A program made the translations under genes and the position numbers. A model generated the notes under the pieces. The model was not told the DNA's origin, did no database searches, and saw only the letters and a program-made list of their open reading frames with translations. From NCBI GenBank assembly GCA_019114005.1, contig DXGH01000073.1, positions 62,001-126,000 on the forward strand: DNA of 64,000 bases, written 5' to 3'. Below are positions 26,385-35,670 of this stretch, piece by piece. Position 1 is the stretch's first letter, and each line of letters begins with the position of its first letter. The stretch is from Candidatus Acetatifactor stercoripullorum (GTDB lineage: Bacteria; Bacillota; Clostridia; Lachnospirales; Lachnospiraceae).

Positions 26385-27401
26385 ATGGCTAGAACAAGAG
26401 AGGGAGACATTACCGGACTGCAGAAGGCGGCGATTCTGCTGATTTCGCTGGGGCCGGAGCGCTCTGCCGGTGTGTTTAAGCATTTAAAGGAAGATGAAAT
26501 AGAGGAGCTGACCCTGGAAATTGCAAATACCAGAAGCGTGACGCCCCAGGTAAAGGAAGAGGTTATCAACGAATTCTATGAGGTGTGTCTCGCCCAGCAG
26601 TATATCGCAGAGGGCGGCATTAACTATGCGAGGGAGCTTTTGGAAAAGGCTCTTGGGTCGGACAAGGCCATGGATATCATCGGCAAGCTGACGGCGTCCC
26701 TGCAGGTAAAGCCTTTTGAATTTGTCAGAAAGACGGATGCCACACAGCTGATTAACTTTATTCAGGATGAGCATCCGCAGACGATTGCATTGATTTTATC
26801 CTATCTATCTCCCAACCAGGCGGCATTGATTCTTTCTGCGCTGCCTCCTGACAGACAGGCCGATGTGGCGAGACGTGTGGCTGTGATGGACAGAACCAGC
26901 CCGGATGTGATCAAAGAGGTGGAGAAGGTTTTGGAGTCCAAGCTGGCAAGTCTGGTAAATCAGGATTACACCATTATCGGCGGCGTGGACGCGGTAGTGG
27001 AAATTTTGAATACTGTGGACAGAGGAACGGAAAAACATATTATGGAAACCCTGGAGATCGAAGAGCCGGAGCTGGCGGACGAAATCCGGAAAAAGATGTT
27101 TGTGTTCGAGGACGTGCTTCTTTTGGACGACCGGGCTATACAGCGTGTGCTGCGTGATGTGGACAACAACGATCTGGCGGTGGCCCTGAAAGGTGCAAAC
27201 GAGCAGGTGCAGAATGCGATTTTCAACAATATGTCCAAGCGTCTTGCTGTTATGATCAGAGAGGACATGGAATTTATGGGTCCTGTCCGCATGAAGGATG
27301 TGGAAGAGGCACAGCAGAAGATTGTAAATATTATCAGAAAGCTGGAGGATGCAGGCGAAATCGTTATTTCCAGAGGCGGAGGTGATGAGATCGTTGTCTA
27401 G
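26385..27401 (+). CDS. fliG: Flagellar motor switch protein FliG
   Basis: 338 residues from ATG 26385, which matches family length; the track start at TTG 26364 adds seven unlikely residues. The FliF-binding N-domain begins GDITGLQKAAILLISLG. The middle domain contains the FliM-binding region with DEHPQTIALILSYLSPNQAA. The C-terminal torque ring has KKMFVFEDVLLLDDRAIQRVLRDVDNNDL with the charged residues that face MotA. The last codons overlap the start of fliH. Confidence 0.97.
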   Translation: MARTREGDITGLQKAAILLISLGPERSAGVFKHLKEDEIEELTLEIANTRSVTPQVKEEVINEFYEVCLAQQYIAEGGINYARELLEKALGSDKAMDIIGKLTASLQVKPFEFVRKTDATQLINFIQDEHPQTIALILSYLSPNQAALILSALPPDRQADVARRVAVMDRTSPDVIKEVEKVLESKLASLVNQDYTIIGGVDAVVEILNTVDRGTEKHIMETLEIEEPELADEIRKKMFVFEDVLLLDDRAIQRVLRDVDNNDLAVALKGANEQVQNAIFNNMSKRLAVMIREDMEFMGPVRMKDVEEAQQKIVNIIRKLEDAGEIVISRGGGDEIVV

Positions 27402-28230
27402 TAATCTGCTGAAAAGAGGATATACCTGTCTGGCCCAGGATGATTTGCGTGTAATTGACAGCAATGAGCGGATGGCCAGGCGCATGGAGGAGCTGACGGC
27501 CAGAATGCAGCGCCCGGAAAACGAAGGCTTTGTCCCGGGACTTCAGGCCGGGGAGGTGCCTCCTTTGGAGGAAGGGGAAGAAAATTCCCAGACCGGCAAT
27601 GTGATAAAGGCGGCTGTGGAGGATGAAGCTGCATCACAGCAGGCGAAGGCGGAGGCTGATCTTATTGTACAACAGGCGAAAGAGGAGGCTGAGACCTTAA
27701 GACAGCAGGCAATCTCCCAGGCAAAACAGGAAAAGCGCAGTATTCTGGAGCAGGCCAGGATCCAGGGCTATGAGGAGGGGCAGAGGAAAGCGCAGGCTGA
27801 GAAAGCCCGCCTGGAGCAGGAGTACAGGAAGAAAGAAAACCAGCTGGAGGATGCTTATCAAAAAAAGCTAGATGAGCTGGAGCCGGCGTTTATTGATACC
27901 ATTACAGGAGTCTATGAGCACATTTTTCATGTGGAGCTTGCCTCCTACAGAGAGGTGCTTGTCTACCTGATTTCCACCGCCATGCGGGATGTAGAGGAAA
28001 AACGCAGCTTTTTGATCCATGTCTCTAAGGAAGATTATCCTTATGTGAGCATGGAAAAGAAGCAGCTTACAGCCGTTTCTCCCAACAGCGAAATTGAAAT
28101 CATTGAAGATTTGACGCTTGGGAAAAATGACTGTCTGATCGAGACAGACGGCGGTATTTTCGACTGCGGCGTGGGTACACAGCTTGCGCAGCTTAGGCAG
28201 AAGCTGAAGCTTTTGTCTTATGAAAAATGA
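27385..28230 (+). CDS. fliH: Flagellar export ATPase regulator FliH
   Basis: 281 residues from ATG 27385, overlapping fliG by 17 bases; GGAGG is only two bases upstream, so the exact start is uncertain. The middle (about 90-180) is a long Glu/Gln/Lys coiled coil, and the C-terminal FliH domain includes the final DCLIETDGGIFDCGVGTQLAQL. It is a peripheral stalk subunit that binds FliI and holds it at the export gate. Confidence 0.9.
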   Translation: MRSLSSNLLKRGYTCLAQDDLRVIDSNERMARRMEELTARMQRPENEGFVPGLQAGEVPPLEEGEENSQTGNVIKAAVEDEAASQQAKAEADLIVQQAKEEAETLRQQAISQAKQEKRSILEQARIQGYEEGQRKAQAEKARLEQEYRKKENQLEDAYQKKLDELEPAFIDTITGVYEHIFHVELASYREVLVYLISTAMRDVEEKRSFLIHVSKEDYPYVSMEKKQLTAVSPNSEIEIIEDLTLGKNDCLIETDGGIFDCGVGTQLAQLRQKLKLLSYEK

Positions 28231-28250
28231 TTCCTGATGTTAGGAGCAGT

Positions 28251-29558
28251 ATGACAATAGACTTTGAGAAATATAAGAAATTAGAAGAAAAAACATTTTT
28301 CCGCAGGCTGGGAAAGGTGGTCAACGTTGTGGGACTGACCATTGAGTCGGCAGGTCCGGATGCAAAGCTGGGAGACATCTGCAGGATATATCCTGAGGGA
28401 GACGGTGAACCGGCGCCTATTATGGCGGAAGTGGTGGGCTTTAAGGATAAAAAGACACTGCTGATGCCCTATGAGGCAGTGGACGGCATTGGCCTTGGCT
28501 GTATTGTGGAAAACACCGGTTATCCCCTTCGGGTACAGGTGAGTCAGAAGCTTCTTGGAAAAACCCTGGACGGTCTGGGACGCCCCATTGATGCAGAAAA
28601 GATAGAGGGCGCCAGCTACCCGGTGGAGGCTGCTCCGCCGGATCCTATGAGCCGGACGATTATCGACCAGGTGCTGCCCCTTGGAGTGAAGGCAGTGGAT
28701 GGGCTGATTACAGTGGGGAAAGGCCAGCGAATTGGTATATTCGCAGGCTCTGGTGTGGGGAAGTCCACACTGATGGGCATGTTTGCCAGGAATACCCGGG
28801 CAGATATCAATGTGATCGGACTGATTGGAGAGCGCGGCAGAGAGGTACGCGAATTTATCGAGAGAGACTTAGGTGAGGAGGGCATGAAACGCTCTGTGGT
28901 GGTGGTGGCCACCTCGGACCGCCCCGCTCTTGAACGAAATAAGGCTGCCAAGACAGCAACGGCGATTGCGGAATATTTCAGAGACCAGGGAAAGGATGTG
29001 CTTTTGATGATGGATTCCCTGACTCGTTTTTCCATGGCCCAGCGTGAAATCGGGCTGGCCAGCGGGGAGCCGCCTGTGAGCAGAGGCTATCCGCCCAGTG
29101 TGTACTCCGAGATGCCAAAGCTGCTGGAGAGAGCCGGGAGGGCCGCAAAGGGTTCCATAACAGGCCTTTACACGGTACTGGTGGATGGGGATGACTTTAA
29201 CGAGCCTATCACGGATACGGCCCGCAGTATTTTAGATGGACATATTATGCTGAGCCGCAAGCTGGGACATAAAAATCATTATCCGGCCATAGATATTCTT
29301 CAGAGCATTTCCAGGTGCATGAGCCAGATTGCTGACAGAGAGCACAAACAGGCGGCAGGCAGGCTAAAGTCGGTGCTGGCTACCTACAACGAAGCGGAGG
29401 ATTTGATCAACATCGGCGCATACAAGAGCGGAAGCAATCCCTCCATTGACTACGCCATCACAAAAATTGATGCGGTAAATGAATTTTTGTGCCAGGGTGT
29501 GGAGGAAAAGTTTGAATTCGAAGAGACTGTGGCTGCCCTGGAAAAGCTGTTTCAGTAA
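28251..29558 (+). CDS. fliI: Flagellum-specific export ATPase FliI
   Basis: 435 residues from ATG 28251, which has AGGAG just upstream; ATG 28227 in the same frame, overlapping the fliH stop as ATGA, is an alternative. Walker A is AGSGVGKSTLMG near residue 166, Walker B is VLLMMDSLTRF, and the family stretch GEPPVSRGYPPSVYSEMPKLLERAGR is intact. It resembles the F1-ATPase beta subunit and powers unloading of export substrates. Confidence 0.96.
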   Translation: MTIDFEKYKKLEEKTFFRRLGKVVNVVGLTIESAGPDAKLGDICRIYPEGDGEPAPIMAEVVGFKDKKTLLMPYEAVDGIGLGCIVENTGYPLRVQVSQKLLGKTLDGLGRPIDAEKIEGASYPVEAAPPDPMSRTIIDQVLPLGVKAVDGLITVGKGQRIGIFAGSGVGKSTLMGMFARNTRADINVIGLIGERGREVREFIERDLGEEGMKRSVVVVATSDRPALERNKAAKTATAIAEYFRDQGKDVLLMMDSLTRFSMAQREIGLASGEPPVSRGYPPSVYSEMPKLLERAGRAAKGSITGLYTVLVDGDDFNEPITDTARSILDGHIMLSRKLGHKNHYPAIDILQSISRCMSQIADREHKQAAGRLKSVLATYNEAEDLINIGAYKSGSNPSIDYAITKIDAVNEFLCQGVEEKFEFEETVAALEKLFQ

Positions 29559-29580
29559 AAACAGGAGGCCGTGAACATAA

Positions 29581-30033
29581 ATGGCAAGATTTCACTATTC
29601 ACTGCAAAGCATTCTGAGTATCAAGGAAAAGATGGAGACCCAGGCAAAGCAGGAGTTTTCCTCCGCTAAAGGCGCTCTTGACAGGGAGGAGGAAAAGCTG
29701 GCGGAATTAAAGGAGCGGAAGCGGGCTTATGAAAAACAGGCGGCAGAGCTTCTTTCGGGGAAGCTGGATGTGAGAGAGATTGAAGAGAATCAAACTGCGA
29801 TTCTGCGCATGGATTCCTTTATTGCAGAGCAGAACGTCAGGGTGCGGAGAGCAAAGAAGGCTCTTGAGGAGGCCAGGGAACGTCTGACGGAAGTGATGAA
29901 GGAGCGGAAAACCCATGAATCTTTGAAGGAAAAAGCCTTTGAAAGCTTTTTACAGGAAGAAAACAGGCAGGAGAGCAAGGAGATAGATGAGCTGACCAGC
30001 TATACTTATGGTCAGAGGCAGGTGAGCAAATAA
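29581..30033 (+). CDS. fliJ: Flagellar export chaperone FliJ
   Basis: 150 residues, almost wholly helical coiled coil. It starts MARFHYSLQSILSIKEKMETQ, the family pattern. FliJ fits in the FliI hexamer like the gamma stalk of F1 and couples it to FlhA. AGGAGG lies about twelve bases before the start. The stop and the next start share one base (TAATG), so translation is coupled to ylxF. Confidence 0.9.
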   Translation: MARFHYSLQSILSIKEKMETQAKQEFSSAKGALDREEEKLAELKERKRAYEKQAAELLSGKLDVREIEENQTAILRMDSFIAEQNVRVRRAKKALEEARERLTEVMKERKTHESLKEKAFESFLQEENRQESKEIDELTSYTYGQRQVSK

Positions 30034-30908
30034 TGGCAAAGGCAAAGAATCTTGAGGGGCTGGCGGCTCCGACGGAAAAAGAAAAATTAGAAAGTGAAAA
30101 AAAGGAACTGAAAAGACAGCAGCGGGAGCAGAGAAAAGAGGCAAAAAGAAGAGCCAGAGAAATTGCCAGGCAGGAGGACGCTCTGGGGGAGGATGAGGAG
30201 AGCAATGGTCTTTTGACTCTTGGAGCGACGCTTCTGATTGTGGCCCTTTGGCTGGCGGTAATCTGCGTCGTTATCAAGCTGGACGTGGGAGGCTTCGGAA
30301 GCAGGGTTCTGGCTCCCATTCTGCAGGATGTGCCGGTGCTCAACAAAATATTGCCGGAAAATTCCGTGACGGAGACTACGGATACAGAAAGCTATGGGGG
30401 ATACACCAGCCTGGAGGAAGCGGTGGAACAGATAAGGAGCCTGGAAATTCAATTAGAGCAGGCTCAAAATGAGTCCCGGTCCAAGGATGAGGAGCTTGAC
30501 AGCTTAAAAGCTGAGGTTCTGCGGCTTCAGGAATTTGAAAACAGCCAGGTGGAATTCCAGAGGGTAAAAACGGAGTTTTACGAGGAAGTAGTGTATGCCG
30601 AAAACGGTCCCGGGGCTGAGGAGTACCAGAAATACTATGAGTCAATGGATCCCACCACGGCAGAATATATTTATAAGCAGGTGGTTACACAGCTCGAGGA
30701 AAGCAAAGAGGTTCAGGATTATGCAGAAGCTTATTCTCAGATGAAGCCTAAGCAGGCTGCGGGAATTTTTGAGTCTATGACCGATGATTTGGATCTGGCG
30801 GCCCGGATATTAAAGGTTATGAGTGCTGAGGACAGGGGCGCTATTATGGGGCAAATGGATCCTGAGGTGGCAGCCAGACTGACCAAAATCATGGATCCTG
30901 AATCTTGA
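30033..30908 (+). CDS. ylxF: YlxF/MotE-like flagellar protein (membrane segment, coiled coil, MgtE N-domain)
   Basis: 291 residues. A highly charged cytoplasmic N-terminus is followed by one membrane segment at about 63-86, a coiled coil (about 130-185) and a C-terminal MgtE intracellular N-domain repeat (about 220-290) with QMKPKQAAGIFESM and VMSAEDRGAIMGQMDPE. B. subtilis has ylxF at the same site between fliJ and fliK. In Campylobacter, MotE with this architecture supports stator assembly. There is no channel domain, so it is not a magnesium transporter. The precise role is inferred. Confidence 0.85.
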   Translation: MAKAKNLEGLAAPTEKEKLESEKKELKRQQREQRKEAKRRAREIARQEDALGEDEESNGLLTLGATLLIVALWLAVICVVIKLDVGGFGSRVLAPILQDVPVLNKILPENSVTETTDTESYGGYTSLEEAVEQIRSLEIQLEQAQNESRSKDEELDSLKAEVLRLQEFENSQVEFQRVKTEFYEEVVYAENGPGAEEYQKYYESMDPTTAEYIYKQVVTQLEESKEVQDYAEAYSQMKPKQAAGIFESMTDDLDLAARILKVMSAEDRGAIMGQMDPEVAARLTKIMDPES

Positions 30909-30949
30909 CGGAAAGCGTAACAATTTTTTTGATTTTTTCCGATATATGG

Positions 30950-30975
30950 TTTGAATGCCTTAACAGGCTTTCAAA
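30950..30975 (+). other. Small hairpin between ylxF and fliK
   Basis: TTTGAATGCC (30950-30959) pairs with GGCTTTCAAA (30966-30975) with one mismatch, around a TTAACA loop. No T run follows, so it is not a terminator; mRNA processing or stability is possible. Confidence 0.4.
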
Positions 30976-31008
30976 TAAATAAAATACGAAAAGAAAGGAG
31001 GAGAGAGT

Positions 31009-32412
31009 ATGACGAGTACACCTGTAAAGGCTGCGGGCAGTGCGGTCAAGGGAGCCGCTCAGATTTTTCCCGCTGCAGGGAAAACCGGGGAATCCGGATT
31101 TCAGGAAATACTGAATTTTCAGACGGACAGAAGGGATACCCAAAAGGCAGTGAAACAGGATACTGCTTCCTTTGGCGGGCAGACTTCCCTTCGAAAGACA
31201 GAGCATGTCCAGGGCGAATCCCTAAAGACAAAGGACACGGGGAAGGCCGGGGCTGAAAAAGAAGCGGAAGCTTTGCAGGATGCGGACCTTGCCGGTGAGG
31301 AAAGGGAGGAAGTCCTGGAGGTGCTTGGCAGTGTGTCTGCACAGTTTATGGAGCAGCTTGGCCAGATACTTGGATTGACAAAAGAGGAAATCCAGGATGT
31401 GCTTGGACAGCTTGACATGGAGCCCTTACAGCTGTTAAATCCGGAGAATTTGAGCGGTTTTCTGCTTGCGGCGGCCGGAGCGGAGGATTCCCTTTCCCTG
31501 ATTACCAACGGGGAGCTGTATCAGGATTACCGGACGGCCATGGAGCAGCTGAGTGCGCTTTTGGAACAGGCCGGCAAAGAGCTGGGACTGGAAGGCGAAG
31601 CACTTTTAGCGCTGACAGAGGATGTGGGAAGCACGCCCGGTGAATCCGGCATTGGCGGGGAATCTGTATCCGTGGAAATCACGGTAGATGAAGCTGTTTT
31701 GCAGGAAGAAATGCCGGAAACAGAGGAAGGCAGCACGCCAAGGAGCAGCCAGGGGATGTCTGAAGGGAATGCCCAGACGGATACGCAGCTGGTGAAACAG
31801 AGTGCCGGGGCAGACGCACAGACAGACGAAGGAAACGGCGCACAAAGCCGCCAGGAGCACACGGGCGGACAAACCGCCAATTTCCTGCAGCAGGAATTCA
31901 GGCTTGACAGCTTTCAGGCTCAGGCAGCGCAGACAGGGGAAAGCGCCCTTATATGGGATGTGGATACCCAGGATATTATGAAGCAGATCATGGATTACAT
32001 GAAGATTCAGATTAAGCCTGACGTATCTAATCTTGAAATGCAGCTGCATCCGGAAAGCCTTGGAACCGTACATGTTCAGGTGGTGTCAAAGGGAGGGGCT
32101 GTAACGGCTCATTTTATCACGCAGAACGAGACGGTAAAGGCCGCTTTGGAAAGCCAGATGATTCAGCTCAAGGAAAGCTTTCAGGAACAGGGAGTGAGAG
32201 TGGAGGCTGTTGAGGTTTCTGTACAAGCCCATCAGTTTGAGAGAAACTTAGAGCAGGGCAGAGGAAGGCAGCAGGAGCAGGCTCCATCCAAAGGAAGAGC
32301 GAGAAGAATAAATCTCAATGAGCCTTTGGATTTAGAGGATTTAGAACAAGAGGAAGCTCTGGCGGCTGAGATGATGACTGCCACAGGAAGCACGGTGGAT
32401 TTCACCGCGTAG
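31009..32412 (+). CDS. fliK: Flagellar hook-length control protein FliK
   Basis: 467 residues, with AAAGGAGGAG before the ATG. The N-terminal two thirds is poorly conserved and rich in Glu, Gln, Gly and Ser, as in other molecular rulers. The C-terminal hook domain (about 325-415) reads LEMQLHPESLGTVHVQVV and VTAHFITQNETVKAALE, typical of Flg_hook (PF02120). It measures hook length and switches the FlhB gate to late substrates. Its place between ylxF and flgD matches Bacillus. Confidence 0.93.
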   Translation: MTSTPVKAAGSAVKGAAQIFPAAGKTGESGFQEILNFQTDRRDTQKAVKQDTASFGGQTSLRKTEHVQGESLKTKDTGKAGAEKEAEALQDADLAGEEREEVLEVLGSVSAQFMEQLGQILGLTKEEIQDVLGQLDMEPLQLLNPENLSGFLLAAAGAEDSLSLITNGELYQDYRTAMEQLSALLEQAGKELGLEGEALLALTEDVGSTPGESGIGGESVSVEITVDEAVLQEEMPETEEGSTPRSSQGMSEGNAQTDTQLVKQSAGADAQTDEGNGAQSRQEHTGGQTANFLQQEFRLDSFQAQAAQTGESALIWDVDTQDIMKQIMDYMKIQIKPDVSNLEMQLHPESLGTVHVQVVSKGGAVTAHFITQNETVKAALESQMIQLKESFQEQGVRVEAVEVSVQAHQFERNLEQGRGRQQEQAPSKGRARRINLNEPLDLEDLEQEEALAAEMMTATGSTVDFTA

Positions 32413-32438
32413 CACAGAAAAAGGAAAGGAGTGATGTT

Positions 32439-33161
32439 ATGGCACTGGTACAGGCAGTGGAGGATGGAAAACTGGTAGAATCTACATCCCAGAGCTCTCT
32501 GTCCCAAACCACAGGCGCCAGCAGCGATATGGACAAGGATGCTTTTCTGCAGCTTTTGGTGGCGCAGATGAAGTATCAGGATCCGCTGGAGCCCACCTCT
32601 AACACGGAGTACATATCCCAGTATGCACAATTTACCCAGGTGGAGCAGATGCAGAACATGGCAAAGAGCATGGATCTGCAGAGGGCAAGCACCCTTGTGG
32701 GAGAGGAAGTATATATCAAGACCACAAATTCCTCGGGAGAGACCAACTATGTGCGGGGAAAAGTAGACTATGTGGTATACGAGAACGGAAAGGCATATCT
32801 GTCTATCGGAGAGCAGCTGTATTCCATTGACGATTTGGATACGGTGGCAGACCCCGAATACCTTGCAGCTTACGACAAGGCATATGATTTCAATGTGGCG
32901 ATCAACAAGCTGCCCGGCGTAAACGCTATTGGTCTTTCAGATGGAGAGGCCATTGATGAGCTGGAGAAAATCTACAATGAAATGACGGATTATGAGAAAA
33001 GCTTTCTGGCAACCGATGTGGTGAACCAGCTGAATAAGTATATCGAAAAGCTTGAGGAGCTGAGAACCATAGCAGGAGAGGACGAAGGCACGCAGAACGG
33101 AGAGGACACGGAAGATACGCAGGGAACAGAGGGAACTGGGAATACAGATACGGGAGCCTGA
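32439..33161 (+). CDS. flgD: Flagellar hook capping/assembly protein FlgD
   Basis: 240 residues. The family core is KDAFLQLLVAQMKYQDPLEPTSNTEYISQYAQFTQVEQMQNM. The tail is unusual: after about residue 165 it carries NKLPGVNAIGLSDGEAIDELEKIYNEMTDYEKSF and an acidic Gly/Thr-rich end (GEDTEDTQGTEGTGNTD). It acts as scaffold cap for hook polymerisation and precedes flgE. Confidence 0.93.
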   Translation: MALVQAVEDGKLVESTSQSSLSQTTGASSDMDKDAFLQLLVAQMKYQDPLEPTSNTEYISQYAQFTQVEQMQNMAKSMDLQRASTLVGEEVYIKTTNSSGETNYVRGKVDYVVYENGKAYLSIGEQLYSIDDLDTVADPEYLAAYDKAYDFNVAINKLPGVNAIGLSDGEAIDELEKIYNEMTDYEKSFLATDVVNQLNKYIEKLEELRTIAGEDEGTQNGEDTEDTQGTEGTGNTDTGA

Positions 33162-33164
33162 GAA

Positions 33165-33569
33165 ATGAACATACAAAAAAGCGGTTATCTGTCCATTGAG
33201 CAGCTGACCGACCGATATCTGAATCCGGCGCAGAGGACGGGGACAGAAAGGACCACGGACGGTCTGACGTTTGAAGAGGTTCTGCAGACAAAGACGCTTC
33301 AGGGCGAGGAAACAAAGGGGCTTAAGTTTTCCAAGCATGCGGCGGTGCGTCTGGCGGACCGGAATATTGAATTGAGCACGAAGCAGCTGGAACGGCTGAA
33401 TGAAGGGGCAAAGAAGGCAAAACAAAAAGGGATCAGGGATTCCCTGGTGATCGTGGATGAAATTGCCTTTATTGTAAATGTGCCCAGCCAGACGGTAGTG
33501 ACGGCAATGGACAGTGCACAGACAAGTGAAAATGTATTTACCAATATAAACGGAGCGGTGATTATATAA
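33165..33569 (+). CDS. Conserved flagellar operon protein (TIGR02530-type)
   Basis: 134 residues, four bases after flgD. The C-terminal two thirds fits the small family found between flgD and flgE in many Firmicutes: FSKHAAVRLADRNIELSTKQ, KAKQKGIRDSLVIVDEIAF and VTAMD. There is no signal peptide or membrane segment. The exact function is unknown; its location suggests help in hook assembly. Confidence 0.85.
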   Translation: MNIQKSGYLSIEQLTDRYLNPAQRTGTERTTDGLTFEEVLQTKTLQGEETKGLKFSKHAAVRLADRNIELSTKQLERLNEGAKKAKQKGIRDSLVIVDEIAFIVNVPSQTVVTAMDSAQTSENVFTNINGAVII

Positions 33570-33647
33570 GCCGGACCTGAATGGAGGCTTGAGCCTTTTG
33601 AATGACAGAGAGAGGCAGGAACCGTTTCTACAGGAGGAATCAGTACT

Positions 33648-35360
33648 ATGATGAGATCATTGTATTCTGGTGTGTCAGGACTGAAAACACACCAGACAAA
33701 GATGGACGTGATCGGTAATAATATTGCCAACGTCAACACGGTTGCATTTAAGTCAAGCTCGATTGTGTTCAGCGATCTGCTCAGCCAGACCACGCAGAAC
33801 GCAAGCGGCCCCAACGCCCTTACGGGAGCCGGGGGAACCAATGCAAGACAGATCGGTCTGGGCGTTAAATCCGGAGCGATCAGCACAAGCATTGCTACAC
33901 AGGGGGCCAGCCAGTCCACGGGCAATCCCTTTGATATCATGATCAACGGAGATAACTTTTTCATTGTGAACAACGGCAGTGAGAATTTCTTTACCCGTGA
34001 CGGTTCCTTTTATGTGGACGCAGCAGGCAACCTTGCCATGACCAGCACCGGCTACAATGTAATGGGCTGGGGCGTGGACGAAACCACAGGAGAAATCAGA
34101 CAGGATACGGTGACAGCGCTGCGTATTATGAGCGCGGCAAATATGACTTATCCGCCGGAGGCTACCTCCCAGGCGTATGTTTCCGGCATCCTGGACAAAA
34201 ACGATACGGATGTGACCAGTGCAAACGGCAAGGTGATCAACCTGAATTTTTATGATGCCCTGGGCTACAGCTACACGGCAAAGCTGACCTTTAAGCAGTC
34301 GGCGGACGAAAATGAGTACAGCCTGGAGCTTTCCAGCCTGCTGGATTCCGAGGGAAACGAGATAGACATTACAGGGGTTACCTTCGGAACGGTAAACAAT
34401 ACCCAGGAAAGGCCGGTGACGGTAAGCTTTAACAGCTCGGCTTATAGGTGGAACGGCAATCAGCTTCAGTCTGCTGACGGCGGCATTATCTATGCGGATT
34501 TAACGGCTATATTCAACGCCGGTACTTTAAGGGACAGAGACGAAGTGGTAAGCATTGGCGGAACGGACATGACAGTGCAGGAGGTTCTGGACAACATTGC
34601 TGCAGCCTATGGCTATGAGGGTTCTACAGAGGAATTTTTAAATCTGTTTGTGTACGATGAAACAAACGGCACTACGCCGGTTTCTGTGGAGCAGATGCTG
34701 GCAAACATGGTACAGGGTACAGGAACTGATATGTTTCCTTCTACGGAGGATTCCTTTGAAGCTGACGGCCGTTTCTTTGACGGCACCACGATAACCTTTG
34801 ACGGCAACACCGGAAACTTTGCCGGTATCGGCGGAGCGGCTACCCAGACCACTGCTGTTTTGGGACTTTCCGCCCTGGGCGGAAACTTTTCCGACATCAC
34901 CGTTGATTTTTCCAATGTGTCTATGGTAGACAACAAGGGAACCTCTACCGTGTCCGCTACCAGCGGGGACGAGGACGGACTGGGTGCCGGCAGACGCCTT
35001 GGGGATATGATTGGTGTTTCCATTCAAAACAATGGCATGATTTATGCAAGCTACGATAACGGTATGACAAAGCTGCTGGGACAGATTGCGACTGCGGAGT
35101 TTGCCAATGCCTCCGGTCTGGAGAAGCAGGGTGACAATCTTTATTCCGCATCCTTAAACTCCGGGGAATTCGACGGCATCGGCGTGGATATTACCGCAAA
35201 CGGCGGCTATATGTCCACTGGACAGCTGGAGATGAGCAATGTGGATCTGTCCTCAGAGTTTACAGAAATGATCACTACACAGAGAGGCTTCCAGGCAAAC
35301 AGCCGTATTATCACGGTGTCCGATACCTTGCTTGAGGAATTGACAAACCTGAAGAGATAA
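33648..35360 (+). CDS. flgE: Flagellar hook protein FlgE
   Basis: 570 residues, with CAGGAGGAATC before the start. The N-terminus MMRSLYSGVSGLKTHQTKMDVIGNNIANVNT and the C-terminus FTEMITTQRGFQANSRIITVSDTLLEEL are the conserved coiled regions of axial proteins. The size is larger than most rod proteins and fits a hook protein with extra surface domains. It is followed by an unusually strong hairpin, then by flbD. Confidence 0.96.
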   Translation: MMRSLYSGVSGLKTHQTKMDVIGNNIANVNTVAFKSSSIVFSDLLSQTTQNASGPNALTGAGGTNARQIGLGVKSGAISTSIATQGASQSTGNPFDIMINGDNFFIVNNGSENFFTRDGSFYVDAAGNLAMTSTGYNVMGWGVDETTGEIRQDTVTALRIMSAANMTYPPEATSQAYVSGILDKNDTDVTSANGKVINLNFYDALGYSYTAKLTFKQSADENEYSLELSSLLDSEGNEIDITGVTFGTVNNTQERPVTVSFNSSAYRWNGNQLQSADGGIIYADLTAIFNAGTLRDRDEVVSIGGTDMTVQEVLDNIAAAYGYEGSTEEFLNLFVYDETNGTTPVSVEQMLANMVQGTGTDMFPSTEDSFEADGRFFDGTTITFDGNTGNFAGIGGAATQTTAVLGLSALGGNFSDITVDFSNVSMVDNKGTSTVSATSGDEDGLGAGRRLGDMIGVSIQNNGMIYASYDNGMTKLLGQIATAEFANASGLEKQGDNLYSASLNSGEFDGIGVDITANGGYMSTGQLEMSNVDLSSEFTEMITTQRGFQANSRIITVSDTLLEELTNLKR

Positions 35361-35375
35361 GGTATTATTAATGAA

Positions 35376-35401
35376 TAAGGGACGGAGCTTTCCGTCCCTT
35401 A
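35376..35401 (+). other. Strong 11-bp hairpin between flgE and flbD, no T run
   Basis: TAAGGGACGGA (35376-35386) pairs perfectly with TCCGTCCCTTA (35391-35401) around a GCTT loop. Only TGTCAC follows, so it should not terminate by itself. It may protect the 3' end of a processed flgE mRNA, or give partial termination that lowers motA and later genes. Confidence 0.7.
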
Positions 35402-35451
35402 TGTCACTTACGGCCTGTGCCTGATGGAATGACAGAAGCGAGGTGGATTCT

Positions 35452-35637
35452 ATGATAGAGGTAACGAAAATCAACGGCGTGAAAATCCTTGTAAATCCGC
35501 ATCTGTTTGAAGTGGTGGAGGAGACGCCGGATACGGTGATTACGCTGACGACAGGCAGAAAAATAATTGTAAAAGAAAGTAGACAAGAGATAAAAAATCT
35601 TGTAAAATTGTACAGAAAGGATATTCTTGCAGAATAA
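35452..35637 (+). CDS. flbD: FlbD/SwrD-family small flagellar protein
   Basis: 61 residues from ATG 35452, five bases after GAGGTGG; the track start at GTG 35443 is less likely. It reads MIEVTKINGVKILVNPHLFE and TLTTGRKIIVKES, the family hallmark. In B. subtilis the same gene, swrD, lies between flgE and fliL and raises motor torque. Here it lies just upstream of the stator genes motA and motB, which fits that role. Confidence 0.9.
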   Translation: MIEVTKINGVKILVNPHLFEVVEETPDTVITLTTGRKIIVKESRQEIKNLVKLYRKDILAE

Positions 35638-35670
35638 TTCAAAAAATTGCGGAATGTTTAGGTGATTCTC

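Noticed and set aside
30951-31256. 101-codon + strand ORF with Cys-Gly repeats before and inside fliK
   Set aside because: It overlaps fliK in another frame, and the AGGAGG site fits fliK ATG 31009, not this ORF.
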